Origin: Streptomyces phaeofaciens
GTDB taxonomy: Bacteria; Actinomycetota; Actinomycetes; Streptomycetales; Streptomycetaceae
Length of the DNA: 64,000 bases
Direction: 5' to 3'
Assembly: GCF_014648915.1 (NCBI RefSeq)
Contig: NZ_BMSA01000027.1
Coordinates: forward strand, 1-64,000
Below the pieces are notes generated by a model. That model saw only the letters and a list, made by a program, of their open reading frames with translations, had not been told where the DNA came from and made no database searches. The translations under genes and the position numbers were made by a program. This document shows positions 34,024 through 42,558 of the stretch, piece by piece. The stretch's first letter is position 1; every line of letters begins with the position of its first letter.

Positions 34024-35496
34024 TCATCCTCCTGGTGGGGCCGGTTGTGCGGCTTCCAGGAGTTCGGCGAGTTCCACCAGGTCGGTGTCGGTGAGGCGGG
34101 GGAGCACACAGCCGGACAGGGTGCGGCAGGTGTCGCGCCAGGAGGCGGGGATCGCGTCGCCGCCCCCCAACGCCCCGGTGAGCGCGCCCGCCAGAGCCGG
34201 GGCCGAGTCCGCGACCCGGGACAGACAGGCGGCCGCCGGGACGGCCTCGGCGACCCGGCCGCCGGAGGCGAGGGCCAGGGCGAGGGCCACCGGGACGGTC
34301 TCGGCGGCCGCGATGCCGTAGCTGTAGACGTGGTCCACGATCTGGTGCTCCAGGAGGGGGACCAGTGCGAAGGCGCTCTCGGCGTCGTGCGCCAGTTTCA
34401 GGGCGTGGCGGGTGTTGCGGCCGATCTCCGTCCCCTCCGGGAGTTCGGCGAGGGCCGCCGACACACAGGTCCCGGGGTCCGCGCCGACGAGGGCCAGCGC
34501 GAGCGCGGCCGCCATCGCCCGGGCGCCGTGCACGCCGTCGCCGTCCTGGGTGTAGCGGGCGTCGAACTCGGCCAGTTCGGCGGCGAGTCGGGGGTCGCCG
34601 GGGTGGGCCACGGCGAGGACGCAGGCGCGTACACAGGCCGCGTCGTCGAAGTAGTGGGGGTTGTCGTGGCCGGTGGCGGGCGGGCGCAGCCCGGCGGCGA
34701 GGTTGCCGAGGCCGGCGCGGACGGAGATCCGGGCGCGCAGCGGGAGGACCGCGGACTCGATCTCCGGGGCGCGGTCGGCCGCCGCCGCGACTTCGCTGGC
34801 GACGGCGTTCCAGGTGAGGTCGATGGCGGCGCGCATCCGGCGTTCGCGGCTGAGGTCGCCGAGGGCGGTGTCGTCGCCGGCCCGCAGGACGGCCTCGGCC
34901 GCGAAGGCCGCCCACTCGGCGTCGTCGGAGGGGCCGAGGCGCAGCGGCTCGGGGGGCTGGTTGAGGGCGATGGGGACGGGGAGGGTGGTGGTGGCGTTGT
35001 GTTCGGCGAAGGTGTCCAGTTCGCGGGTGAGGCGGCGGGTCCACTCCGGCATCCGGGCGGCGCGGTGCCGTGCGGCGGGCCAGCCGGCGGCGTCGCCGGC
35101 GGCGAGGCCGAGCAGGAGGCCGGTGACGCGGCGGGGGCGGGGCGGCGCGGCCTTCTCGCCTTCGGCCCGACGGCTCGCGCCTTCGCCGTCCGGGCGGCAT
35201 CGGGTGCCGGGTGCGGGCGTGGGCGTGGGTGCTGGCGCGAGTGTGGGTGTGGGCGGGGGTGGCGCCGGTGGGGCGCCCGTGCCGCCGACGGCCGTGGGCA
35301 CGCCCGGTTCCGCCGTGATCGTCGCGCTCTGCGCCTCGGGCGGTGCCGGTTCCGCCGTGATCGTCGCGCTCTGCGCCTCGGGTGGATCCGGTTCCGTCGT
35401 GGTCGCCGGTTCCTGTGCCTCGGGCGGTTTCGGTTCCGCCGTGGTCGTCCCGGCGGTCATGCCCTCGTCCCAGGGGCCCGGGCCAGGTGGTCTCAT
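34024..35496 (-). CDS. ADP-ribosylglycohydrolase-like protein with repeat region and degenerate metal site (third of four)
   Basis: 490 residues. Residues 1-150 are a Pro/Thr/Glu-rich disordered region with four 14-residue repeats (unit like EPAPPEAQSATITA). The ARH fold begins at RVTGLLLGLAAGDAAGWP. The first metal motif is changed to PSDDAEW (Ser for Thr), and the second reads LSRVADSAPALAGALTGAL, where the first Asp of the usual DxDS motif is Val. Loss of a metal ligand suggests weak or no hydrolase activity, possibly a regulatory partner of its paralogues. ATG 35496 has GGAG 8 nt upstream and overlaps the upstream stop. Confidence 0.82.
   Translation of the reverse strand: MRPPGPGPWDEGMTAGTTTAEPKPPEAQEPATTTEPDPPEAQSATITAEPAPPEAQSATITAEPGVPTAVGGTGAPPAPPPPTPTLAPAPTPTPAPGTRCRPDGEGASRRAEGEKAAPPRPRRVTGLLLGLAAGDAAGWPAARHRAARMPEWTRRLTRELDTFAEHNATTTLPVPIALNQPPEPLRLGPSDDAEWAAFAAEAVLRAGDDTALGDLSRERRMRAAIDLTWNAVASEVAAAADRAPEIESAVLPLRARISVRAGLGNLAAGLRPPATGHDNPHYFDDAACVRACVLAVAHPGDPRLAAELAEFDARYTQDGDGVHGARAMAAALALALVGADPGTCVSAALAELPEGTEIGRNTRHALKLAHDAESAFALVPLLEHQIVDHVYSYGIAAAETVPVALALALASGGRVAEAVPAAACLSRVADSAPALAGALTGALGGGDAIPASWRDTCRTLSGCVLPRLTDTDLVELAELLEAAQPAPPGG
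35306..35473. repeat. Four 42-bp coding tandem repeats
   Basis: Copies begin with GGTTCC at 35306, 35348, 35390 and 35432, an exact 42-nt (14-codon) period; the first two are almost identical and the others diverged. They encode the Pro/Thr/Glu-rich N-terminal repeats of the third ARH-like protein. Confidence 0.85.
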
Positions 35497-36572
35497 CGCT
35501 CTGTCTCCGTTCGGTGGATCTCCGTTCGGTGGGTCTCCGCTTCGGCCGTCGGGGCCGGGTCGTGGCCCAGCAGGCTCGGCACCAGGTCGGGTACGACCAC
35601 CCCCTCGCCCCACTTCCCGCCCTCGCCCGGCACCAGCAGTTCGGCCACGTCCAGGACGTGGTGGCCGGCCATCGACGGGAGGCAGCTGCCGCGGGCCGGG
35701 CCGATGGCCGCCGCCCAGTCGGCGGGGATGGCGGAGACGCCCTGGGTCGCGCCGGCCAGCGCGCCCGCGACCGCCGCGGTGGTGTCGGCGTCGCGGCCCA
35801 TGTTGACCGCCGTGAGGACCGCCTGCGCGAAGTCGCCGTCGGCCGCCGCGTACGCGCCGAAGGCGAGGGCCACGGCCTCGGGGGCGAGGTCGGTCCAGGG
35901 GTAGCCGCCGATGACGACGGCGGAGCGGACCGCGCGTTCGCCGCGGTGGGCCACCGCCACCGCCCGGCGCAGGGAGCGGGCCGTCCAGGAGTCCTCGGGG
36001 ACGACGGCCAGCGCGGAGGCGATGACGGCGATCGTCGGCGCGTCCGCCATCGCCGCCGCCACGCCCGCCGCGACGGCCTGGCCGCCGTAGATGCCCTCGC
36101 CGTCGTGGCTCACCGAGCCGTCGATGGCGACGAGCCGGGCGGCTTCGGCCGGGCGGCCCGCGGCGAACACGCCGAACGGTGCCGCGCGCATCGCCAGACC
36201 GTCGCTCCAGGCGTGCCGGTGCTGGGCGGAGATGGGGGCGGCCAGGCCCCGGCGGAGGTTCTCCAGGGTGCCGCGTTCGCTGAAGCCGGCGCCGCGGAAG
36301 GGGCCCTCCTCGCGGTCGGCGATCCAGTGGTGCCAGGCCGCCTCCACGTGGGCGGGGGTGAGTGCGGAGCCGTGCCGGGCCAGCAGCAGGCCGGAGAAGA
36401 TCGCGTACTCGGTGTCGTCGGTGCCCGCGGGCCGGTCGGCGACATAGCCGGTGATGCGGCCCCAGCGGGCGCGGATCTCCGAGGGTTTCAGGTTCTCGGC
36501 CGGTGCGCCGAGGGCGTCTCCGACGGCGAGGCCGAGCAGGGCGCCACGGGCCCGCTCGCGGATCGATGGCAA
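35493..36572 (-). CDS. ADP-ribosylglycohydrolase family protein (fourth, operon-leading)
   Basis: 359 residues. ARH motifs are complete: RARGALLGLAVGDALGAPAEN, GTDDTEYAIFSGLLLARHG, and AVNMGRDADTTAAVAGALAGA. The C-terminal tail has a short repeat (HRTEIHRTETER). The start is TTG 36572, supported by GGAGGAGAGG 9 nt upstream; no ATG or GTG lies near. It is the first gene of the seven-gene operon. It probably hydrolyses an N-ribosyl bond; protein, nucleoside or ADP-ribose derivatives are all possible substrates. Confidence 0.88.
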   Translation of the reverse strand: MPSIRERARGALLGLAVGDALGAPAENLKPSEIRARWGRITGYVADRPAGTDDTEYAIFSGLLLARHGSALTPAHVEAAWHHWIADREEGPFRGAGFSERGTLENLRRGLAAPISAQHRHAWSDGLAMRAAPFGVFAAGRPAEAARLVAIDGSVSHDGEGIYGGQAVAAGVAAAMADAPTIAVIASALAVVPEDSWTARSLRRAVAVAHRGERAVRSAVVIGGYPWTDLAPEAVALAFGAYAAADGDFAQAVLTAVNMGRDADTTAAVAGALAGATQGVSAIPADWAAAIGPARGSCLPSMAGHHVLDVAELLVPGEGGKWGEGVVVPDLVPSLLGHDPAPTAEAETHRTEIHRTETER

Positions 36573-36845
36573 GGGCGGCGGCCTCTCCTCCGGGGCTCCG
36601 CACGGGCGCGGAGCCGTTGGCGGATGTGTCCCACCATCGGCGGTTGACCTGAGCCTCGAATCCCCTCATGTCACCCGGTCGACATTTGTGCGCCACCTTG
36701 ATCGAATGAGCGCTCGACGGTAAAAGCGCAGGTTAGCCCAGCCTTTCCTTGCTGGTGGATCAGGTATGACCGGCGTATCTTGATGGCTGTCGTAAATTAG
36801 AACTTGTCCAGACTTAGCTTTCCGGCTCCATCCTGGGGGATCCTC
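36573..36845. promoter_or_regulatory. Divergent intergenic region of the ARH operon and VIT gene
   Basis: 273 nt containing the ribosome site of the ARH operon at its left end, an AT-richer stretch at 36720-36830, and the iron-box-like site described separately. I could not assign firm -35/-10 pairs for either direction. Confidence 0.45.
36728..36746. promoter_or_regulatory. Degenerate iron-box-like site (DmdR/IdeR type)
   Basis: GCAGGTTAGCCCAGCCTTT agrees with 12 of 19 positions of the DtxR/IdeR-type consensus (TTAGGTTAGGCTAACCTAA); the AGGTTAG half is exact and the other half is weak. It lies 100 nt before a VIT-family iron/manganese transporter gene, so iron control is plausible but unproven. 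Confidence 0.35.
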
Positions 36846-37577
36846 ATGGCCATCATCGACACCGAGGCGCCGCTGCACGAGGCGCACCGCGACAACCACA
36901 CGCACCGCGATGTGAACGGCGGCTGGCTGCGCCCCGCCGTCTTCGGCGCGATGGACGGCCTGGTCTCCAACCTCGCCCTGATGACCGGTGTCGCGGGCGG
37001 GGACGCCGGACGGCAGGCCCTGGTGCTCACCGGTCTCGCGGGGCTCGCCGCGGGCGCCTTCTCCATGGCCGCCGGCGAGTACACCTCCGTCGCCTCCCAG
37101 CGGGAACTCGTCGAGGCCGAGCTGGACGTCGAACGCCGGGAGCTGCGCAAGCACCCGAAGGACGAGGAGGCCGAGCTCGCCGCGCTCTACGAGACGCGCG
37201 GCGTCGAGCCCGAGCTGGCCCGGCAGGTCGCCCGCCAGCTGTCGCGCGATCCCGAGCAGGCGCTGGAGATCCACGCCCGTGAGGAGCTGGGCATCGACCC
37301 GTCCGACCTGCCCTCGCCGCTGGTCGCCGCCGTGTCGAGCTTCGGATCGTTCGCGCTGGGCGCGCTGCTGCCGGTCCTGCCCTATCTGCTCGGGGCGAGC
37401 GCGCTGTGGCCGGCCGTGCTGCTGGCGCTGTTCGGACTGTTCGCGTGCGGCGCCGTCGTGGCGCGCGTGACCGCGCGCAGCTGGTGGTTCAGCGGGCTGC
37501 GCCAGCTCGCGCTCGGCGGTGCGGCGGCCGGTGTGACGTACGTCCTGGGCAGTTTCTTCGGAACGGCCGTAGGATAG
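36846..37577 (+). CDS. VIT1/CCC1-family iron/manganese transporter
   Basis: 243 residues. This family moves Fe2+ or Mn2+ out of the cytoplasm. After a His-rich N-terminus (EAPLHEAHRDNHTHRD) comes segment 1 (RPAVFGAMDGLVSNLALMTGVAGG, with the family's GxxDGxVxxxxL motif), segment 2 with AGAFSMAAGEYTSVASQRE, a charged cytoplasmic metal-binding loop rich in Glu (QRELVEAELDVERREL, YETRGVEPELA) and three more hydrophobic segments. ATG 36846 follows GGGGGATCC. Confidence 0.92.
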   Translation: MAIIDTEAPLHEAHRDNHTHRDVNGGWLRPAVFGAMDGLVSNLALMTGVAGGDAGRQALVLTGLAGLAAGAFSMAAGEYTSVASQRELVEAELDVERRELRKHPKDEEAELAALYETRGVEPELARQVARQLSRDPEQALEIHAREELGIDPSDLPSPLVAAVSSFGSFALGALLPVLPYLLGASALWPAVLLALFGLFACGAVVARVTARSWWFSGLRQLALGGAAAGVTYVLGSFFGTAVG

Positions 37578-37950
37578 TGCGACCGCTAGTTATGCGATGG
37601 GCCGCATAAGTAGCCGTTACTGACTGGTTTCGACTGCTTAACCAGCGGGCATGAGCCGTAAGCGCTGTGGGCAATGACGCCTGTGGCGCACTCGCGGGGT
37701 GGGCGTAGTCGCCCACGCTGCCTTTCGGACCGACGGACATCGATCTGTCCCGTTCGGTCCCCACACACTTTCAGCCAGGTGCGCGGTACCCCCGCCGCAC
37801 GCCCATGGCGTCCGCATGTTGGAACGGAGTATCCGGTTCCCGAGAACCGCTCCATCATGTAACCTGCACGAAATTTTGCGAACACGCAGAGGGCCAACGT
37901 CGTCCCTCGGCACGCCAGATATGCCACTTGAGACGACGACGGGAGAGCCG
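37578..37950. other. Structured non-coding region upstream of gltB
   Basis: 373 nt without a credible gene. Inverted repeats in order: TTATGCG/CGCATAA inside a longer CTA…TAG palindrome (37586-37613); CTGGTT/AACCAG (37624-37645); GTGGGCG/CGCCCAC (37699-37716); GGACCGA…GGACA with TGTCC…TCGGTCC (37727-37760); CGGTTC/GAACCG (37834-37849). A GlnR-box-like site follows at 37859. The first repeats may end the VIT transcript; the rest may form a 5' leader of gltB or a small RNA. Confidence 0.5.
37859..37874 (+). promoter_or_regulatory. GlnR-box-like site upstream of gltB
   Basis: GTAAC-n6-GAAAT matches the actinobacterial GlnR consensus gTnAC-n6-GaAAc at all but the last base. It lies 77 nt before gltB, a nitrogen-assimilation gene, which makes it a sensible target. 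A second half-site pair is not evident. Confidence 0.5.
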
Positions 37951-40900
37951 ATGCGTACGCCGCGCCAGCCGTCCCAGCATTCCGCGAATGGCCAGAACTG
38001 GTCCTTCATGGATGCTCGCCCTGCTGCGCAGGGTATGTACGACCCCCGCAACGAGCACGACGCCTGCGGCGTCGGCTTCGTGGCCACCCTCACCGGAGAG
38101 GCGAGCCACACGCTGGTCGAGCAGGCGCTGACCGTTCTGCGCAACCTCGAGCACCGCGGCGCCACCGGCTCCGAGCCGGACTCCGGCGACGGCGCGGGCA
38201 TCCTCACCCAGGTCCCCGACGCGTTCCTGCGCGAGGTCACCGGGTTCGAGCTGCCCGAGGCCGGCTCCTACGCCGTCGGCATCGCCTTCCTCCCCGAGGA
38301 CGACACCCAGGACGCCGTCTCAACGATCGAGACGATCGCCGCCGAGGAGGGCCTCACGGTCCTCGGCTGGCGCGAGGTCCCCGTCGCCCCCGAGCTGCTC
38401 GGCGCCACCGCCCGCTCCACCATGCCCGCCTTCCGCCAGGTGTTCGTCACCGACCGCCGGAGCGAGGGCATCGCCCTGGACCGCAAGGCGTTCGTGCTGC
38501 GCAAGCGCGCCGAGCGCGAGGCCGGCGTGTACTTCCCGTCGCTCTCCGCGCGGACCATCGTCTACAAGGGCATGCTGACCACCGGTCAGCTGGAGCCCTT
38601 CTTCCCGGACCTGTCCGACCGCCGCTTCGCCTCGGCCGTCTCGCTCGTCCACTCCCGCTTCTCCACGAACACCTTCCCGTCGTGGCCGCTCGCCCACCCG
38701 TACCGGTTCGTGGCGCACAACGGTGAGATCAACACCGTCAAGGGCAACCGCAACTGGATGCGCGCCCGCGAGTCCCAGCTCGTCTCCGACGCGTTCGGCT
38801 CCGCCGGCCAGGGGAACAACGACCTCGAGCGCGTCTTCCCGGTGTGTACGCCGGACGCCTCCGACTCGGCGTCCTTCGACGAGGTGCTCGAACTGCTCCA
38901 CCTCGGTGGCCGCTCCCTGCCGCACTCCGTGCTGATGATGATCCCGGAGGCGTGGGAGAACCACGACTCCATGGACCCGGCCCGCCGCGCCTTCTACCAG
39001 TACCACTCCACGATGATGGAGCCCTGGGACGGCCCGGCCTGTGTCACCTTCACCGACGGCACCCAGGTCGGCGCCGTGCTCGACCGCAACGGTCTGCGCC
39101 CCGGCCGCTACTGGGTCACCGACGAGGGCCTCGTCGTCCTCGGCTCCGAGGTCGGCGTCCTCGACATCGACCCCGCCAAGGTGGTCCGCAAGGGCCGTCT
39201 CCAGCCCGGCAAGATGTTCCTCGTCGACACCGCCGAGCACCGCATCATCGAGGACGACGAGATCAAGGAGCAGCTCGCCGCCGCGGCCCCCTACGCCGAG
39301 TGGCTGGAGGCCGGCGAGATCGAGCTGGGCGACCTGCCCGAGCGCGAGCACATCGTCCACACCCACGCCTCGGTCACCCGCCGCCAGCAGACCTTCGGTT
39401 ACACCGAGGAGGAGCTGCGCGTCATCCTGGCGCCGATGGCCAAGACCGCCGGCGAGCCGCTCGGCTCCATGGGCACCGACTCGCCGATCGCCGCGCTCTC
39501 CGCGCGTCCCCGGCTGCTCTTCGACTACTTCACCCAGCTGTTCGCGCAGGTCACCAACCCGCCGCTGGACGCGATCCGCGAGGAGCTCGTCACTTCTCTG
39601 CGCTCGTCGCTCGGCCCCGAGGGCAACATCCTCGAGCCGACGGCCGCCTCCTGCCGCAGCGTCACCCTGCCGTTCCCGGTGATCGACAACGACGAGCTGG
39701 CCAAGCTCATCCACATCAACGCCGACGGCGACATGCCCGGCTTCAAGGCCGCGACCCTCTCCGGCCTGTACCGGGTGCACGGCGCCGGCGACGCGCTCGC
39801 CGCGCGGATCGACGAGATCTGCGCCGAGGCCGACGCCGCCATCGAGAACGGCGCCCGGCTGATCGTCCTGTCGGACCGCCACTCCGACGCCGAGCACGCG
39901 CCGATCCCGTCGCTGCTGCTCACCGCGGCCGTCCACCACCACCTCATCCGCACCAAGCAGCGCACCCAGGTGGGCCTGCTCGTCGAGGCCGGTGACGTCC
40001 GCGAGGTCCACCACGTCGCGCTGCTGATCGGCTTCGGCGCCGCCGCCGTCAACCCGTACCTGGCGATGGAGTCCGTCGAGGACCTGCTGCGCGCGGGCAC
40101 CTTCATCAACGGCCTGGAGCCCGAGCAGGCGATCCGCAACCTGATCTACGCGCTCGGCAAGGGCGTCCTGAAGGTCATGTCCAAGATGGGCATCTCGACC
40201 GTCGCCTCCTACCGCGGCGCCCAGGTCTTCGAGGCCGTCGGTCTCGACGACGCCTTCGTCGAGAAGTACTTCAACGGCACCGCCACCAAGATCGGCGGCG
40301 TCGGCATCGACGTCATCGCCAAGGAGGTCGCCGCCCGGCACGCCAAGGCGTACCCGGCGTCCGGCATCGCGCCGGCCCACCGCGCCCTCGACATCGGCGG
40401 CGAGTACCAGTGGCGCCGCGAGGGCGAGCCGCACCTGTTCGACCCGGAGACGGTCTTCCGCCTCCAGCACTCCACGCGTGCGGGCCGCTTCGACATCTTC
40501 AAGCAGTACACGGACCGCGTGAACGAGCAGTCCGAGCGGCTGATGACCCTGCGCGGGCTCTTCGGCTTCACCTCGGACCGCCCCTCGATCCCCGTGGACG
40601 AGGTCGAGCCGGTCTCCGAGATCGTCAAGCGCTTCTCCACCGGCGCCATGTCGTACGGCTCCATCTCCAAGGAGGCGCACGAGACCCTCGCCATCGCCAT
40701 GAACCAGCTGGGCGGCAAGTCCAACACCGGTGAGGGCGGCGAGGACCCGGACCGTCTGTACGACCCGGCGCGCCGCTCGGCGATCAAGCAGGTCGCCTCC
40801 GGCCGCTTCGGCGTGACCAGCGAGTACCTGGTCAACGCGGACGACATCCAGATCAAGATGGCCCAGGGCGCCAAGCCCGGCGAGGGCGGCCAGCTGCCCG

Positions 40901-42558
40901 GCCACAAGGTGTACCCGTGGGTCGCCAAGACCCGGCACTCCACCCCGGGCGTCGGTCTGATCTCCCCGCCGCCGCACCACGACATCTACTCCATCGAGGA
41001 CCTGGCCCAGCTGATCCACGACCTGAAGAACGCGAACCCGCAGGCGCGGATCCACGTGAAGCTGGTCTCGGAGGTCGGCGTCGGCACGGTCGCCGCCGGT
41101 GTGTCGAAGGCGCACGCGGACGTCGTGCTCATCTCCGGCCACGACGGCGGCACGGGCGCCTCGCCGCTGACCTCGCTGAAGCACGCGGGCGGCCCCTGGG
41201 AGCTGGGCCTGGCCGAGACCCAGCAGACCCTGCTGCTCAACGGCCTGCGCGACCGGATCGTGGTCCAGACCGACGGCCAGCTCAAGACCGGCCGTGACGT
41301 GGTCATCGCCGCGCTGCTGGGCGCCGAGGAGTTCGGTTTCGCGACCGCGCCGCTCGTCGTCTCCGGCTGCGTCATGATGCGTGTCTGCCACCTGGACACC
41401 TGCCCGGTCGGTATCGCCACCCAGAACCCGGTCCTGCGCGACCGCTTCTCGGGCAAGGCCGAGTACGTGGTGAACTTCTTCAAGTTCATCGCGGAGGAGG
41501 TCCGCGAGCTCCTCGCCGAGCTGGGCTTCCGCTCCATCGAGGAGGCCGTCGGCCACGCCGAGGTCCTCGACGTGGCGCGTGCCGTCGACCACTGGAAGGC
41601 GCAGGGCCTGAACCTGACCCCGCTGTTCCACGTGCCCGCCCTGCCCGAGGGCGCGGCCCTGCACCAGGTCGTCCCCCAGGACCACGGCCTGGAGAAGGCG
41701 CTGGACAACGAGCTGATCAAGCTCGCCGCCGACGCGCTGGCCGCCGACTCGGCGACCGACGCCCAGCCGGTGCGCGCCCAGGTCTCCATCCGCAACATCA
41801 ACCGCACGGTCGGCACCATGCTCGGCCACGAGGTGACGAAGAAGTTCGGTGGCGCGGGCCTGCCCGAGGGCACCATCGACATCACCTTCACCGGTTCCGC
41901 GGGCCAGTCCTTCGGCGCCTTCCTGCCGCGCGGTGTCACGCTGCGCCTGGAGGGCGACGCCAACGACTACGTCGGCAAGGGCCTCTCCGGCGGCCGGGTC
42001 GTCGTCCGCCCCGACCGGGGCGCCGACCACCTCGCCGAGTTCTCCACGATCGCGGGCAACACCATCGCCTACGGTGCGACCGGCGGCGAGCTGTTCCTGC
42101 GCGGCCGTACCGGTGAGCGGTTCTGCGTCCGCAACTCCGGCGCGCTGGTCGTCTCCGAGGGCGTGGGCGACCACGGCTGCGAGTACATGACCGGCGGTCA
42201 CGCGGTGGTCCTCGGCGAGACGGGCCGCAACTTCGCGGCCGGCATGTCCGGCGGCATCGCCTATGTGATCGACCTCGACCGCGACAACGTCAACGTCGGC
42301 AACCTGGACGCCGTCCAGGCGCTGGACGACGCGGACAAGCAGTGGCTGCACGACGTGGTGCGCCGCCACGCGGAGGAGACCGGCTCCACGGTCGCCGAGA
42401 AGCTCCTGGTCGACTGGGACGCCTCCGCCGAGCGCTTCACCAAGATCATCCCCAGTACGTACAAGGCCGTGCTCGCCGCCAAGGACGCCGCCGAGCGAGC
42501 GGGACTCTCCGAGTCCGAGATCACCGAGAAGATGATGGAGGCGGCGACCAATGGCTGA
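37951..42558 (+). CDS. gltB: Glutamate synthase large subunit (GOGAT, NADPH type)
   Basis: 1,535 residues, full length. It makes two glutamates from glutamine and 2-oxoglutarate. Domain order: class II glutaminase with the nucleophile Cys in NEHDACGVGF (mature enzyme starts at this Cys after propeptide removal), central domain, FMN-binding synthase barrel (GGKSNTGEGGED, QGAKPGEGGQLPGHKV, SGHDGGTGASPL), a 3Fe-4S cluster region (VSGCVMMRVCHLDTCPVGIATQ) and a C-terminal beta-helix (GSAGQSFGAFL, GLSGGRVVVRP). ATG 37951 has GGGAGAG upstream; ATG 38008 is a possible shorter start. Coupled to gltD. Confidence 0.97.
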   Translation: MRTPRQPSQHSANGQNWSFMDARPAAQGMYDPRNEHDACGVGFVATLTGEASHTLVEQALTVLRNLEHRGATGSEPDSGDGAGILTQVPDAFLREVTGFELPEAGSYAVGIAFLPEDDTQDAVSTIETIAAEEGLTVLGWREVPVAPELLGATARSTMPAFRQVFVTDRRSEGIALDRKAFVLRKRAEREAGVYFPSLSARTIVYKGMLTTGQLEPFFPDLSDRRFASAVSLVHSRFSTNTFPSWPLAHPYRFVAHNGEINTVKGNRNWMRARESQLVSDAFGSAGQGNNDLERVFPVCTPDASDSASFDEVLELLHLGGRSLPHSVLMMIPEAWENHDSMDPARRAFYQYHSTMMEPWDGPACVTFTDGTQVGAVLDRNGLRPGRYWVTDEGLVVLGSEVGVLDIDPAKVVRKGRLQPGKMFLVDTAEHRIIEDDEIKEQLAAAAPYAEWLEAGEIELGDLPEREHIVHTHASVTRRQQTFGYTEEELRVILAPMAKTAGEPLGSMGTDSPIAALSARPRLLFDYFTQLFAQVTNPPLDAIREELVTSLRSSLGPEGNILEPTAASCRSVTLPFPVIDNDELAKLIHINADGDMPGFKAATLSGLYRVHGAGDALAARIDEICAEADAAIENGARLIVLSDRHSDAEHAPIPSLLLTAAVHHHLIRTKQRTQVGLLVEAGDVREVHHVALLIGFGAAAVNPYLAMESVEDLLRAGTFINGLEPEQAIRNLIYALGKGVLKVMSKMGISTVASYRGAQVFEAVGLDDAFVEKYFNGTATKIGGVGIDVIAKEVAARHAKAYPASGIAPAHRALDIGGEYQWRREGEPHLFDPETVFRLQHSTRAGRFDIFKQYTDRVNEQSERLMTLRGLFGFTSDRPSIPVDEVEPVSEIVKRFSTGAMSYGSISKEAHETLAIAMNQLGGKSNTGEGGEDPDRLYDPARRSAIKQVASGRFGVTSEYLVNADDIQIKMAQGAKPGEGGQLPGHKVYPWVAKTRHSTPGVGLISPPPHHDIYSIEDLAQLIHDLKNANPQARIHVKLVSEVGVGTVAAGVSKAHADVVLISGHDGGTGASPLTSLKHAGGPWELGLAETQQTLLLNGLRDRIVVQTDGQLKTGRDVVIAALLGAEEFGFATAPLVVSGCVMMRVCHLDTCPVGIATQNPVLRDRFSGKAEYVVNFFKFIAEEVRELLAELGFRSIEEAVGHAEVLDVARAVDHWKAQGLNLTPLFHVPALPEGAALHQVVPQDHGLEKALDNELIKLAADALAADSATDAQPVRAQVSIRNINRTVGTMLGHEVTKKFGGAGLPEGTIDITFTGSAGQSFGAFLPRGVTLRLEGDANDYVGKGLSGGRVVVRPDRGADHLAEFSTIAGNTIAYGATGGELFLRGRTGERFCVRNSGALVVSEGVGDHGCEYMTGGHAVVLGETGRNFAAGMSGGIAYVIDLDRDNVNVGNLDAVQALDDADKQWLHDVVRRHAEETGSTVAEKLLVDWDASAERFTKIIPSTYKAVLAAKDAAERAGLSESEITEKMMEAATNG

